Positions 1 to 12,203 of a stretch of 64,000 nt of DNA are shown here, piece by piece (position 1 is the stretch's first letter; each line of letters opens with the position of its first letter). The stretch is from Trichosphaerium sp. ATCC 40318. Lineage: Eukaryota > Discosea > Flabellinia > Trichosidae. The position numbers were made by a program, and so were the translations under genes. Location of the stretch: NCBI GenBank assembly GCA_038496445.1, contig JALMLS010000573.1, positions 284,917 through 348,916 of the forward strand, written 5' to 3'. The notes below the pieces were generated by a model. That model was not told where the DNA came from, did no database searches, and was given only the letters and a program-made list of their open reading frames with translations.

Positions 1-3000
1 CAACTTTGTCATTTGTATCGAAAAGATTCAATGTTCTGTAATCTATTGCTGTTATAACAAGTCCACTTGTTTCATAACACTCAAGTTAAAATATGACAAT
101 ATCAGATTAAACGCACGTGGCATTAGATCTATCCCAAGTCTGAGCATAGTTCAATCGCGGATTTAGATCCCAGATGGTATCACTTTGTAATCCTTTCAAG
201 TATGTTTAGTATTTGAAAATATGGCATGTTACTTGTACCTGCATCAGTGAGATACTCTACTTCTGACTCGGATTTCTCTGTATTGTTACTCCACATGTCA
301 TCAGGTAGATCATACAAGATACCTTGCATTAATTGTCCATCTTCATGCCAGAAGTCCTTGAAAACAGAATGGGTTAGTGTATTTGCGATTCTGGTTAATT
401 TGTTGTTGACTTACTGGAGACTGAACAAGTTTGCGGTCAAAAGTACAAATCAAATACCGAACGCCCTTTTCTATAGCCAGTTTAAAATAAGATCTTTTTG
501 GCTAATGTACGATTAGTGTTAATGGTATGGTATTGAAATAATTAAACAAATCATACCAACTTCTGTATCCATCCTTTAAGATCACGTCTCCAGTGTTCGT
601 TTATGTTGATAACAGAACATGATTTCCATAGATCACAGCAATGTTTTCCATAGGGACAATGCTGTAAAAATGATACAAACAAGCTACTTGAGTGCGTCGT
701 AAATATATAAGAAACCATTTTCATAAATATGAAGGCAAAAAAGTCTTGCCACAGCCTTGAACTGGGTACAATGCCTTTTGTTGCTTTCAAAATAGCAAAA
801 AACAAAGCAGATATTCTTTTATCTAAAGTTAGCTTGAGTATCAAGAAAACCCATGTATACACTAATCACCTGAATCAAGTGAAGTTGTGTTTCTGTCTTC
901 ATCAAGTTCAATATCATCAATATTTGCCTTTGCTTTGAATGCAGTTTCTACACTGTCGATATTACCATAGCTAGCTATAAGGAGTGTTAGATTTATGGTG
1001 GTTTTATTCGGTACCTGCTATAATTAAAAGCGTTCTCCCATATTTATCAACAGCATCAATGTTTGCGTTTGCATTCAGTAATGTAGAAACAACTGTGTTG
1101 TGACTTTTAGCCGCTAATGTACAATGAGTGAGATGCAACTCAAGATAGTTGATACTATAACGTACTTGCGTACAATAAAGCTGTGTATCCAAAAATACTA
1201 TCAACAATTTCAGTATCTGCATTGGCGTTGATCAAAGTGCAAACAACTTGATTATGCCCATTACAAGCTAAGTTTTATGAGGGGTATTTGTTTTAAGTAT
1301 GAAATGTCACCTGCTTCAATTAATGCAGTCTTCCCTTCATATCCAACACCATCAATATTAGCTCCTGATCTAAGAAAGAGTTTGACATATTCGTTGTGGC
1401 CCTCGCTAGCTAGCTGGTGTGAGGTATTGAAAAGATATAGATCACTTTTTACCAGCATGATGTAATGCAATGTCAATATTAGCTTTTGCCTTGATTAAGG
1501 TATTCACTACTTCATTGTGTCCGTTAGATACTAAGAAAGTATGAGTTAGAAAGTGTTGCACTTAATATTTTGCCGTAACCTGCATGGGTTAGAGGTGTGC
1601 ATCTCAGTTTGTCAGAAGCATCAATGTTTGCATTGGCTTGTATCAAGGTCAATACGACTTCATTGTGTCCCTTTCTTGCTATTGTATTGTAAGTTTTCAT
1701 GGTTGCTCTGTTGTGCTTTTATATCACCTGCAACAATTAATGCTGTATTCCCACAGCTATCAGCTTTTTCTATATTCGCATTAAGTTGAGTCAAGGTTGA
1801 TACAGCTTTATTATGTCCACTGTCCGCTGGTGTATTGTCACATGTAACTAAGTGTATATTTTGACATTACCTGCGTGAATTAAAGCTGTGCCTCCATCAT
1901 TATCAACAGCATCAATGTTTGCCTTGGCTGTTATTAAAGTTGAGATTACTTCATTGTGTCCGCCACAGGCTAATATTTTTATAAGTTAGTTATTGTGCTT
2001 GCTTTGTTTTGTTTTGTACCTGCAACAAGTAAAGGTGTGTTTCCAAAATTATCAACCGCCTCAATGTTTGTATTGGCTTTAATTAAGGTTGAAACAACGT
2101 CATTATGTCCACTAGATGCTAGGCTATGTAAGTTATAGGTTGTTATCTAAGATGTTGATATCACCTGCGAGATGTAAAGCAGTGTATCCATTGTTATCCA
2201 CACTGTTGATGCTTGCATTTGCTTGAAGTAGTATTTTGACAACTTCATTTTGTCCGTTACATGCTAGATATTGTGAGCTGTACTAGAAGTTTAGATATAT
2301 TACAATTTACCTGCACCATGCAATGCTGTAATTCCATCGTTATCACCAGCATCAATATTTACGTTAGCTTGAATAAAGGCCGAAACAACATCGTTGTGTC
2401 CTCGTGACGCTTTGGTATTGTGAGTTTTAGGATGAAGTTGTAAGTTAACACATATAGAGATGGTCACTAACGGCCATAGCCGGTTAGCCGTTTAAATTTT
2501 TGTCTATAACCGGCTAAGAAAAATAAGGGAAAACTCAAACATTTTTTGCATTTTTTTTTGCGTGATACTAGGCTTTGGACGTGTATCAAAACATAAAAGA
2601 AGTTCAAAGCCATTGAGAGCCTTTAGAACTTAAAAAAGCATGCGGATTCATGGTACAACACCAACAAATTCTCACATTTTTAAACGGTCTAGCCGATTAC
2701 AGATTTTGTTACTGGATCGAACCGCGACCCCCTCTAACCACATAGTACCTCCAATAAGTAAAGCTTTGTGCGCATTATCTGTTTCGGTATTTGTACTTGC
2801 TCTGAGTAAGGCTGACACAACTGTACTATGTCCCATATATGCTAAAATAGTACGATTATAGTCAAGATATTGCGTCCATAGTGTGATCTCATACCTGCCA
2901 AAAAAAGAGCTGTATATCCATGGTTATCAACTACCTCAGTGTTTGCATTTGCTTTTATCAAGGTCAATATCACTTCATTGTGTCCGGCGTGTGCTAGTGT

Positions 3001-3462
3001 TGTTATTGAGCCACATACTTTTCGTTGTTTTCGATAGGAAGTGAGGATACCTGCATAAATTAAAGCTGTATCACCCGTGTTATTAACAGCATCAATATTA
3101 GCACGCGATTCAATTAGCAATTTGACGATTTCATTATGTCCTTTGTGGGCTAACAGGTCACGTGATTAGAAGCTTTTGTTAAGCTTTGCGCTACCTGCAT
3201 TAATTAGAGGTGTATTCCCTTTACGTTCACCAACAGCTTCGATATTAGCGCTTTCTTTGATTAATAATTCTACAAGCTCCTTGTTTCCTTTCTCCGCTAA
3301 GTAATGTGAGTTGCCTCGTTTTTCTTTGTTATTATTACCAGCATCAAGCAACGCTTCTTTTTTGTCACTAGCGGTCAGTCCTATTACGTAGATTAACAAA
3401 CAGGTACAAACTTCGTTACCAGTACCCTCCACCTGTGTATTTTTGCTCTGTGGTTCTGCCAT
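1..3462 (-). CDS. Ankyrin-repeat / PARP-family protein, gene A (partial, runs off the left edge)
   Basis: Starts at 3462 with MAEPQSKNTQ, the same N-terminus as gene B. Exon 1 is followed by roughly 14 short exons, each about one ankyrin repeat (consensus GHNEVV..LIKANANIDAVD..G.TALI.AG), nearly all ending GCAG before a GT donor. Positions 551-930 encode the conserved helical region containing SRLWQDFF and FLQHCPYGK. Positions 1-540 are about 95% identical, inverted, to 5200-5670 of gene B and encode the segment just before the PARP domain; the catalytic part lies outside the window. A roughly 300-bp non-ankyrin stretch (about 2440-2745) sits inside an intron or has destroyed one repeat. By analogy with ankyrin-PARP proteins it may mark bound partners with ADP-ribose (inference). 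Intactness of every splice site was not verified. Confidence 0.75.
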
Positions 3463-4040
3463 GACGTGTTGCCACTCCTGAAGTATCAGTACAGCGTTAT
3501 TAAGTTAGGATAAATTGACTTGCGACAACAACACTGTTTCTTTCGCTACAGCTCCGTTTTTAAGAGCAGTACTTAATGCGTTATTATGTTATGATAAACG
3601 CGAAACAGCGTATTGGGAGTCACTCACAGAGGTTAGAAAAATATTGGCTTAAATCGAACATTTACTCAGAACAATTTTTTTCATAAAGATTTCCTTTAGC
3701 GAATTTTCTGATTGAGCAGCGAGTGCCCTAAATTAAAGGTGCAAACTAAAATGCGTTTTTAATGAATTTCACTTTGTCACGTGAATAATTTTGTGCCCAG
3801 ATTGTTTGTCTTCTACCTGGAGCATTAAGTACTGCTCTTAAAAACGGAGCTGTAGCGAAAGAAACAGTGTTGTTGTCACAAGTCAATTTATCCTAACTTA
3901 ATAACGCTGTACTGATACTTCAGGAGTGGCAACACGTCATGGCAGAACCACAGAGCAAAAATACACAGGTGGAGGGTACTGGTAACGAAGTTTGTACCTG
4001 TTTGTTAATCTACGTAATAGGACTGACCGCTAGTGATAGA
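3360..4040. repeat. Inverted repeat joining genes A and B
   Basis: The arm 3360-3579 is the near-perfect reverse complement of 3822-4040: in a 60-base stretch read side by side there is a single mismatch. The arms contain the promoter-proximal DNA, the 5' UTR and most of the first coding exon of both genes. Homology stops sharply at 3579/3822, leaving a 242-bp unique spacer. This is the core of an inverted duplication of the gene. Confidence 0.9.
3580..3821. promoter_or_regulatory. Unique spacer between divergent ANK-PARP genes, probable shared promoter
   Basis: Non-coding spacer between the inverted arms, holding the only non-duplicated DNA between two divergent start codons. It contains a TCACGTGA palindrome near 3777-3784. 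Its promoter role is inferred from position only. Gene C keeps the AACACGTC block directly before its ATG but lacks this spacer. Confidence 0.45.
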
Positions 4041-7000
4041 GAAGGAGCGTTGCTTGATGCTGGTACCAATACAAGATTAAATAGATTACCAGTAGCTCAT
4101 ATAACCAAAGCAACAAGTGGCAACAACGAGATCGTCAGCACATTAATAAAATCGAACGTAAATATTGATGCTGTTGATAAATACGGAAATACTGCTTTAA
4201 TCCTTGCAGGTAACATCATATGATAGCACGTGCGAATAACACATCCTAGCAAAGCACGGAAACAATAAAGTCTTATCGACTTTAATCACAGCGAAAGCTA
4301 ACATTGAGGCTGTTGATAAATACGGAAGAACACCTTTAATTGTTGCAGGTGATATCAGATAGTTCACTTGTAACTTGTAACTCTAACGTGTTATCGCAGC
4401 AAGCAATATAGTAGCCACAGAATACAACAATAATGCTGTGTCCACTTTAATCAAATCCAACGCGAATGTTGATGCTACTAGTATACATGGAAACACAGCT
4501 CTACATCTTGCAGGTAACAGTTAAACATCACATCCAAAAAAACTGTTATTTACACAATACATAGCGGATAGTGGAAGCGGTTTAATCGTCTCCATGCTAC
4601 TAAAAGCTGGTGCAAATGCTGTTGCCATTAACAAGAAAGGATACACTCCCTTACTTTACGCAGGTATAGTTCTAAGATTTAGTTCATTCGCTGTAACTTA
4701 CCTTAACTTAAGCACAAAATGGGAACATGTATGATGTTGAAATGCTAATCAAAGAAATAACCAATACTGAAGAGCGCTCAAAATCTACTTCACGTGATTA
4801 TGGTGCTAATTACTCCAACATACATGTGGAATGTATTACTCAAACTTCTTTAGATCAACTATTAACTTCTTTGTTTGTTAATAGTTTGAAAGCCACAGGC
4901 GGAGTTTTACCAACTTCAAGATTGTGGCAAGACTTTTTTGTCTGTGTATTTGTGAGAGTGATTTCCAACAAACAAGTGTTCATTCCGCTGTTTGAGACTT
5001 TCTTAAAACACTGCCCTACTTATGAAAGCTGTAATCTATGGAATTCTTGTTTGCTCACAATTGCTAACAATAAAAATGTTTCAGTGGCCACTGACGAATG
5101 GCTAAGGTACTTGGTACGATATAAGTTCATTCTTAAAATTTTACTACCATTCCGACTGACGAAATATACCTTAGCCAACGCGTTCTTATTTTAAATTGGT
5201 GATGGAAAAGGGTATTTGCCGTTTAATTTGTACTTTTGACCGCAAACTTGTTCAGTCTCCAGTAAGTCAACAACAAATTATCAGAAATCGCAAATACACT
5301 AACATTTTGTTTTCAAGGACTTCTGGCGTGAAGATGGACAATTAATGCAAGGTATCTTGTATGATCTACCTGATGACATGTGGAGTAACAATACAGAGAA
5401 ATCCGAGTCAGGCGTAGAGTGTTTCACTGATACAGGTACAAGTAACATGCCATATTTTCAAATACTAAACATACTTGAAAGGATTACAAAGTGATACCAT
5501 CTGGGATCTAAATCCACGATTGAACTATGCACAGACTTGGGATAGATCTAATGCCATGTGCGTTTAATCTGATATTGTCATATTTTAACTTGAGTGTTAT
5601 GAAACAAGTGGACTTGTTACAACAGCAACAGATTACAGAACATTGAATCTTTTCGATACAAATGACAAAGTTGCTGTCAGAGAACTACAGATCCTCAAAC
5701 AAAAAATGTCAAAACTACATGGTTACAACGATTTCAGTCTTGTTGAAGCCAAGCTTGTGTGTAATGACACCTTGAATCAAAACTTTGGAAACGCCAATAG
5801 AATACTGAAACACAGACATCAGTATGTTTTTTTTTTTTTAATTCAACTTTACCAAACGTATGTAATTTTGCTAACCTGAACTTAGAGGATTACCGAGACT
5901 GTTTAAAAAACAAGATTGGAGAGAAGATAATATCAACAAGGAATACAATGACGCCGTTTACAAAAAGTATGATAGCCTTGTTAAACATGACGCAAGTTAT
6001 AATGATGCCAACACTTCACAAGATGTAACATTCTTCTGTTTTTTTTTCTTTAGAGTATTGAATCACTAACAAAAGCTGTTTAGGTACCAGTGATATTGAT
6101 GGTTCATGGAACAACTCAAAAAGCAGCTTACAGTATTGTACAAGCTGGATTCGGAACTGTGAGTGCATTGGATGCTGGTTACTATGGCCAAGGCATCTAC
6201 TTTACAGTATGTTTAAAACCATTAAATCACCCCCTTTTCACTTTTTTACCCCACAGACAAGTATACAATACGCTTGTTCATACGATCTATCTGGCACCAC
6301 TGAAAAAACTCTGATTTTGAGTCTTGTCACTCCTGGCAACGTATATCCTGTACGCAAGTGATTTGAGTATGTTGTTCATTTAATAATGTTCTTCAAAGGT
6401 AAAACCAAACGACAAGTTAAGAGGACAACCAATTAAACCAGGCTACCAAAGTCACTACACTTTGGTTGATCGATTGGGTAGACCTCTCAAAGAACGTAAA
6501 CTTGCCAATGCAGTGTATGATGAGCTTGTTGTTGCCCAAGGTATTCCTTTATCCAAACACTTATACTATGTTTTATTCTGACGATATTAGATGTTCAAGC
6601 TGTTGCTCGTTACATCATCAAAGTTGTACAGAAACCCAAACAGCCCAAAACAAACCAAACAAAATCGTCTAAGAAGGAAGATAAACATGCCAAGCATACC
6701 AACAAGCCAAGCGGAAAAGATATTGATGATTCAGATGATGAGCTTTCTGACACTGAAGATGAGAAGTTTATTAGTAAACGGTACAATCATCACAAATTTC
6801 TTGTGTTCTGTTAACTTTATTGTACTAGAAAACTATGGGCATCTACTTCGCCACTTGACGAGGCACAGAAAAACAAAGTAGAACAAGAGCCAGGTAAGAA
6901 TATAAGTTCACCAAAGGGCCAACACGCAGACGCTGAACTCCATTTTGAACAAGAAGTACACAACGAGGTTGATCAACTACAGAGAACAAACGCCATCTTA

Positions 7001-7144
7001 AAAGAAAGCGCTGTTTCCTTAAACCAAGAGAATGCAAACCAACTGCAAAGCATCGCCAGCTTAGAAGAGAGTAATGCTATCCTAGAGGAAAGAAATGCCT
7101 TTCTACTTGCCAAACTTGCTAAGCTTGAGAGCGCACAGAAGTAG
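3939..7144 (+). CDS. Ankyrin-repeat / PARP-family protein with C-terminal coiled coil, gene B
   Basis: Exon 1 (3939-4062) is followed by five ankyrin exons (to about 4660), all spliced in the same phase after GCAG. Then come the WQDFF helical region (4740-5110), a PTRSYFK segment (about 5175-5255), a DFWREDGQLMQGIL segment (5320-5430) and the PARP fold. PARP motifs are a HGT at 6105, YYGQGIYFT at 6180-6206 and YDELVVAQ at 6516-6540, which gives a plausible H-Y-E triad. The tail has a Lys-rich then Asp/Glu-rich stretch and a coiled coil ending at the TAG at 7142. It is the shortest ankyrin array of the three long copies. ADP-ribosyl transfer is inferred from the triad; partner and compartment are unknown. 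It looks intact, with a few exon edges approximate. Confidence 0.8.
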
Positions 7145-7370
7145 ACAATAACGTTTCATGCTTTATTTGTTCTATTCCTATCACACAATAACCATGTAAC
7201 AATCATTTACAATAAACATACTCACAACCATTATTAATGGCTCAATAGGACAACGGCTTAGGTTAATAGTATAAACGCCTTTAAGAGCATGTATAGCTTT
7301 ATTGTAACTGAATTAAAGCTTAGATCGATAGTGTACTCCAGCAAGAGCAATAGTCTTTATTTCATAATTT

Positions 7371-9568
7371 TCATAATTTCGGTTGCTGCCTCAGAATTTG
7401 TCTTATACCAAAGTCTAACATAATCTCTTCAGAACCACCGCCAATAACATCTAAATAATAAATTAGTATTTCAACAACTAACAGTAATATATTGCCGTAC
7501 ATGCTCTACACTCCCTCGACAAGCGTTCAGCCACTGCACCCATACCTGTTTTGGTGAATGCTTTCGCTCCAAAGATTTGTCCAGACTCCCTTACACAAAA
7601 CTCGAAGCACGCTGTCGACTGTGTCTTAAGGAGTGCTACCGCGCCTCCAAGCTTAGTACGGGATTCAAATTTATCCATGTGCTCCATTTGATAAGTAATA
7701 TGCTCAAGCCAATTCCAAGAAGATTCTATAAAACGAAGCATTCTCCCAAGTTTATTTCTAAATTTTTGTTTTTTGGTTAAGCATTACGAACCATCTTTTA
7801 TGTGTTTTTTTGTTTATGACATACCGTATTACTGGATGTTCTATGAGTTTCTTTCCGAACGTTTTACGTTTTTGTGCGTATTTTAGAGACTCTAGAAAAG
7901 TCATCAATCACCAAAACAAGTCTTTAACAGAAAGAAAGCCAAATACTTCTCCACTTTTGTACCTTCATAGAGTACCCTAGAAAAACGTAACTACGAGAAG
8001 TGTTAGTCTACACACCTTTATAATATGTAAAGTATAAACGTACAACTTGTATTGCTAGTAACCACCTCTCATTGTTAAAGTTCCACATGATATAAAAGAA
8101 CCCATTATTTTCTTCTCCTATTAGATTACATGCAGGGACTTTAACATCTTCGAATGTAATGAAAGCTGTTCCTGATACATAAACACCAGTACATTCCATT
8201 TGACGTGTAGTTATCCCAGGCATGCCTGGAAGCATCAAAAAGTTAACAACAGTCACGTGATTTGAAAAAACGGTTGTAAAATAACAAACAGTAAAGAAGT
8301 CAAATGAAATAAAATGATATAAAAAGTGCTACGTTGTTTGGCGACTAAACGCATGATTTAAGATATGTACCTCGCTCCAAAAGCAAGAAAGAGAGGCCAT
8401 GAAGGCCTTCACCACCAGTCCTCACTGCTACAGTAAAGTAATCTGCAAATACGCCGTTCTAAAGTTTATGAGAACTGAGCAGCAGTGCAAGTCTAAAACC
8501 GTACTGTTATCCATTTCTTTGAACCATTGACAATGTAATGCTTGCCATCTGGTGTTTTCTTGGCAGTTGTTTCCAATTGTGCAACATCGCTCCCGGCATT
8601 TGGCTCTAAATTCAGTTACAACCTACAGATTGTAAAGAACTTTTACCTGTTATGCATAAACACATTATTTTTTCACCGCTAATACAGTCACCAAGCACCT
8701 TGTCTTTCAGATACCTTTTTGGAAAAAAATAAGAATTGGCAATAAATATTTCTCAAGTTGAAGCAAATACTGACTCCAATAAGCAAAAAGGATAAACAAA
8801 AGCTAATAATTCAAAAAACGAAAGATAATTCGTCATACTTTTAAAAGTATGCCTGATGATAACACGTGTCAAAACGAAAACAAAAGGGTATTTTTTTTCG
8901 GAAGTGAAAAAAAAGCTAAAACAGAGCTCTGCTTACTGAGATCCGAAGTTACGTATAGGTGGTAGTCCTATTGCCAAACCACCAGATATTGCCCAACATA
9001 CACCTCCTGAACCAATACGTGATAGTTCATCTGTTAGTATGAGCTCATGAAACTTATCAAACTCCTCAGGTTTAACATCACCTTTTTCAACAGGTTATTC
9101 CTCAATACAATAACGTCCATGCGTACCAATTATATGGCGAGTATGCTCTGCAGGCCATGGATGACCGGCTACACCACCTAGAATACCAGCTTGAAAAGCT
9201 CGTTTGTAAATAGTTGGATCTATTCTTCCGGATTTTTCCCATTCTTCTACATAAGGTCTACGAAACGTGTTAGTTACGCAAGAAGAAGCTATTATCGATT
9301 TTAACGGCCAAATTGAAAGAAATGTACCAAAAAATTTGTACCTCATTTCTTTATCAATCCAAGCACGCGCTGCTATGCGCATACGCGTATGAGAAGCATT
9401 GTAGTACGGAGACTTCCATCCTTGGCTCCTGTGACATACAATTAAACATGCACGCCTTGTAAAATAAAATAACGCAGGTAAGCCGTAATTTTACGTCGGT
9501 TTGGGATATTGGAGGTAAAATAATAGTTACCAGGTCGGATCGCCAAAAGGAACAATTTTATCGCTCAT
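7371..9568 (-). CDS. Acyl-CoA dehydrogenase family protein
   Basis: FAD-dependent alpha,beta-dehydrogenation of an acyl-CoA, probably in mitochondrial or peroxisomal fatty-acid or branched-chain breakdown. The start at 9568 gives [13 protein letters not shown]. Recognisable blocks in order are the N-terminal helical domain ([20 protein letters not shown]), [15 protein letters not shown], the [15 protein letters not shown] loop of the middle beta domain, [39 protein letters not shown], then the C-terminal four-helix domain with [19 protein letters not shown] and the ending [15 protein letters not shown]. Full family length, split by many introns, some with approximate edges. The substrate cannot be read from the sequence. 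The next gene upstream is on the same strand 262 bp away. Confidence 0.85.
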
Positions 9569-9830
9569 ACTTCGTTTAACCGTAAAGAGTAAGTGTCAAA
9601 CTGATTTTATACTATTTCTTTCGAAAAATATTGACTAGCTATGTCATTCACCTTGTGCTCACTCGGTATAGCTGCTTCACAAGGTGTTGCGTCTTTTTCA
9701 CGCAGGTACTGTCTCGTAAACTGCTATTTAAAGAATAAATTGTTCTTTTATTATTTTTCTTTTGGTTTTAGTTTAATATTTAACGTTAGATACAATAATA
9801 AGGCCACGCGCGTACGCCCGTATTATTTCT

Positions 9831-11078
9831 TTAGTTGCGCTTTTTTCTGCTTTTTTTGCTTTTTGATTTAGGAGATACATTGTCAAATGCACCAATCTTA
9901 TCCTCACACTTATGTGAGAATAATAGCTTCTTAAATTTGACACTGTAGAAGATACGAACTGGTCGCATGCTGAGTATTCTATGACCGGCCTTATCGTCAT
10001 CATTATCATCATACAAGAATTTCTAGTGTAAAGGTAAACAATGGCGACATTTGCGTTTTTTCGAAATCGTCATCTACGCGCGTAGGTACGTATCAACAGA
10101 TCTACGCGTAGATGACTGACTTAGCGTGATTTAAAATGGAACAAGATCAAAAGAAATAGAGGTACCCATTTCAATTTAGCTACGCCACCGTGCTCTTGAA
10201 TACACTCATAGATGTATTTTTCGAAAACTCTAAACTTCCCTCTGTTTATTCCTGCATCTTGAGGGAAAATATTGATAGGATCACTTTAAACACCAATGAC
10301 AGTATATTAGCGAACCAAATAACACCCACATGGATAGTATGTACGTACACACCGCTTCCTCCGAGTCTATTAGCCAAGATATGGCCTGCATCATCATCTG
10401 ACTTTCCAACTAGGTTTTATAATTAACAAACACGCTTTTAAGCATAGCTGACGAGACACGTAGGTCAACAGACTGTAGTGCAGCCGCAGCTGCGAGCATC
10501 AGAAATGTTTTGTAACCAAAAAACACAGAAGGCAATTACGTACGCGATCTAGCGTATTTACGCGTTGGCTTATCAGTTTCACTTCCAGTATCGAGCGTTT
10601 TTCTAGATACCTTTGCGTTTACGTATTTCACTCTTGATTTAGAATAGCGGTCATCTGCTGTACCACCACGTATGTACTTATAATAAACAGTTGCTGTTTG
10701 CCTTTCCGATTGTCCTGGTCCAAATTTCTTCCAGGTACCACGAAACCTTCCTGGATCTATATAGGGATGAGTTTAACACGTAATTCACACAAGAAAGGTT
10801 AAATGTTCAGCTTGGCGCTTTTAAACGTTAAACAGGACTGTAATATTGTATTACAGTGCAATGGAGGGTGTTTAAGCTGATTACTGTGAATTTCGATTGC
10901 AATACTTCCTTCATACGCAATATCTTGAAATTCGATTGCCAAAGTACGTACGCGCTGGTCCATACACTCTATCAGTGATTTCATCATCTTCTTCAAACAA
11001 GAAGTCAAATAAAGCTGTACAGGTTGATATTATTAAGCATAGCAATATAAGCGCTAAGACGCTTTGCTTGCTTCTCAT
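9831..11078 (-). CDS. Secreted DNA/RNA non-specific endonuclease (Endonuclea_NS_2-like)
   Basis: The start at 11078 gives MRSKQSVLALILLCLIIST, a clear signal peptide, followed by an acidic FLFEEDDE stretch. After a GTACGT intron, exon 2 encodes a basic region (PGRFRGTWKKFG). The catalytic region at 10190-10415 reads SDDDAGHILANRLGGSG, then after an intron (phase 2, GTACGT) NIFPQDAGINRGKF and VFEKYIYEC. These are the His-containing DxGH motif and Asn-containing NxFPQ..xxNRG motif of this nuclease family. The last exon (9831-10012) reads KFLYDDNDDDKAG and ends in a Lys/Ser-rich tail. It probably degrades extracellular or phagosomal nucleic acid (inference). Intron phases join cleanly. Confidence 0.8.
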
Positions 11079-11358
11079 TTTGGAGCTATACTTCTTATTG
11101 CAGGAGAAAAACTTCCAAAAAAGGTAATAAAGACTTAACCGTGCTGTAAGTGGGCTGAGTGCAAGACGTTGAAACAAAGTAAGGAGAGATATAATTGTTG
11201 CAGTTCAACGTCGACTCAACAGTAATTTGTAAACGCTCAATAGTGCTAAATTGGAGGCTTTGGATTTTTGTGTTTTATGCAGTAGAAGGATTGCCTTTGT
11301 TTTTGTGAGTAAAGCCATTAATTGACTGCATACCTTTATTGGGAATCTTGTAGATGAT

Positions 11359-11979
11359 TCAAATGTGTTTCTTCCCAAACAATAAGCCAGAAAGTATAGT
11401 TAAAGCAAAGGATGTTCCTAAGCGAGTATAGACACTTCCCAAAAAACTGTCAAATTTCCTATTGGCACAAAGAGGCACAATTGGAACGAGAGTGAGGCCA
11501 AAGCTTACGTACGTCACAAATGCAGTTGATTGAACTACATCCGAATCATTAATAACTCAGGATATTTTACAAGTCTTCAAAATAGCTTAATGAAGTTCGT
11601 CTCTGCCTTATGGCCACAGAAACACGCTTTGGAATTAGAAGAGCGTTCTTATGGCTATTAAATGCTTTTTTAGCACTCTTGACAACTAAAAGGCGATCTA
11701 AAAGGTATGTACATGCTTAGTAGTATCCATTAATGAAACAAAAGCCGATAAAAAGCGTATTTGATCAAATTACTTCTTTGTGTTTTTTTGTTGGCTTTAA
11801 AACTTTTTTGCATCACGTGACTGTGAAACGTTGGATATAAGCAAACGCTCACTAGCGAAAAGCCCATTGAGCGGAATAATATTAGTTCTGTTGTTTGCTA
11901 TTTCTAACTTTAATGGCCTGTGTGCTTGTTTTGCGCTATTTAACACAATTGTCATGAGGTTACATAGCATCATAATCAT
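11359..11979 (-). CDS. Hypothetical small membrane protein
   Basis: Not recognised. Three coding-looking stretches on the minus strand can be linked by introns: MIMMLCNLMTIVLNSAKQAH with its following 40 residues (11979-11800), a basic helical block RLLVVKSAKKAFNSHKNALL (about 11700-11580), and a hydrophobic C-terminal part (about 11510-11359) containing FGLTLVPIVPLCANRKF and LGTSFALTILSGLLFGKKH, which looks like two membrane helices. The stop is at 11359-11361. The exact splice between the second and third blocks is ambiguous. It diverges from the kelch gene. Confidence 0.4.
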
Positions 11980-12203
11980 ACTTCCAAATTACTGAAAAAA
12001 TACTTCTTTGGTAGTTCGTGTCATGTCCCATTTGTTGTTGTAAACCAAAAACACGTGATCGAGTTTAACAAACAAACGAACTAACAGTCATATCATAAAA
12101 TTACCGAAAGGAACCTGTCTTTTTAAACGGCTCGAGACGTCAAGTCTTCGTGCACACAATATGTTTTGTTCGTTTGAAAAAAAAAAAAAAAACACAAAAA
12201 GCA

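Noticed and set aside
2440-2745. Separate small gene inside gene A
   Set aside because: Only a 73-codon frame overlapping an ankyrin exon; more likely a small insertion with CCGGTTAG words.
9641-9871. Hydrophobic plus-strand frame as a membrane protein
   Set aside because: It lies antisense to the last exon of the nuclease gene and its flank; the hydrophobicity is the complement of a Lys-rich tail.
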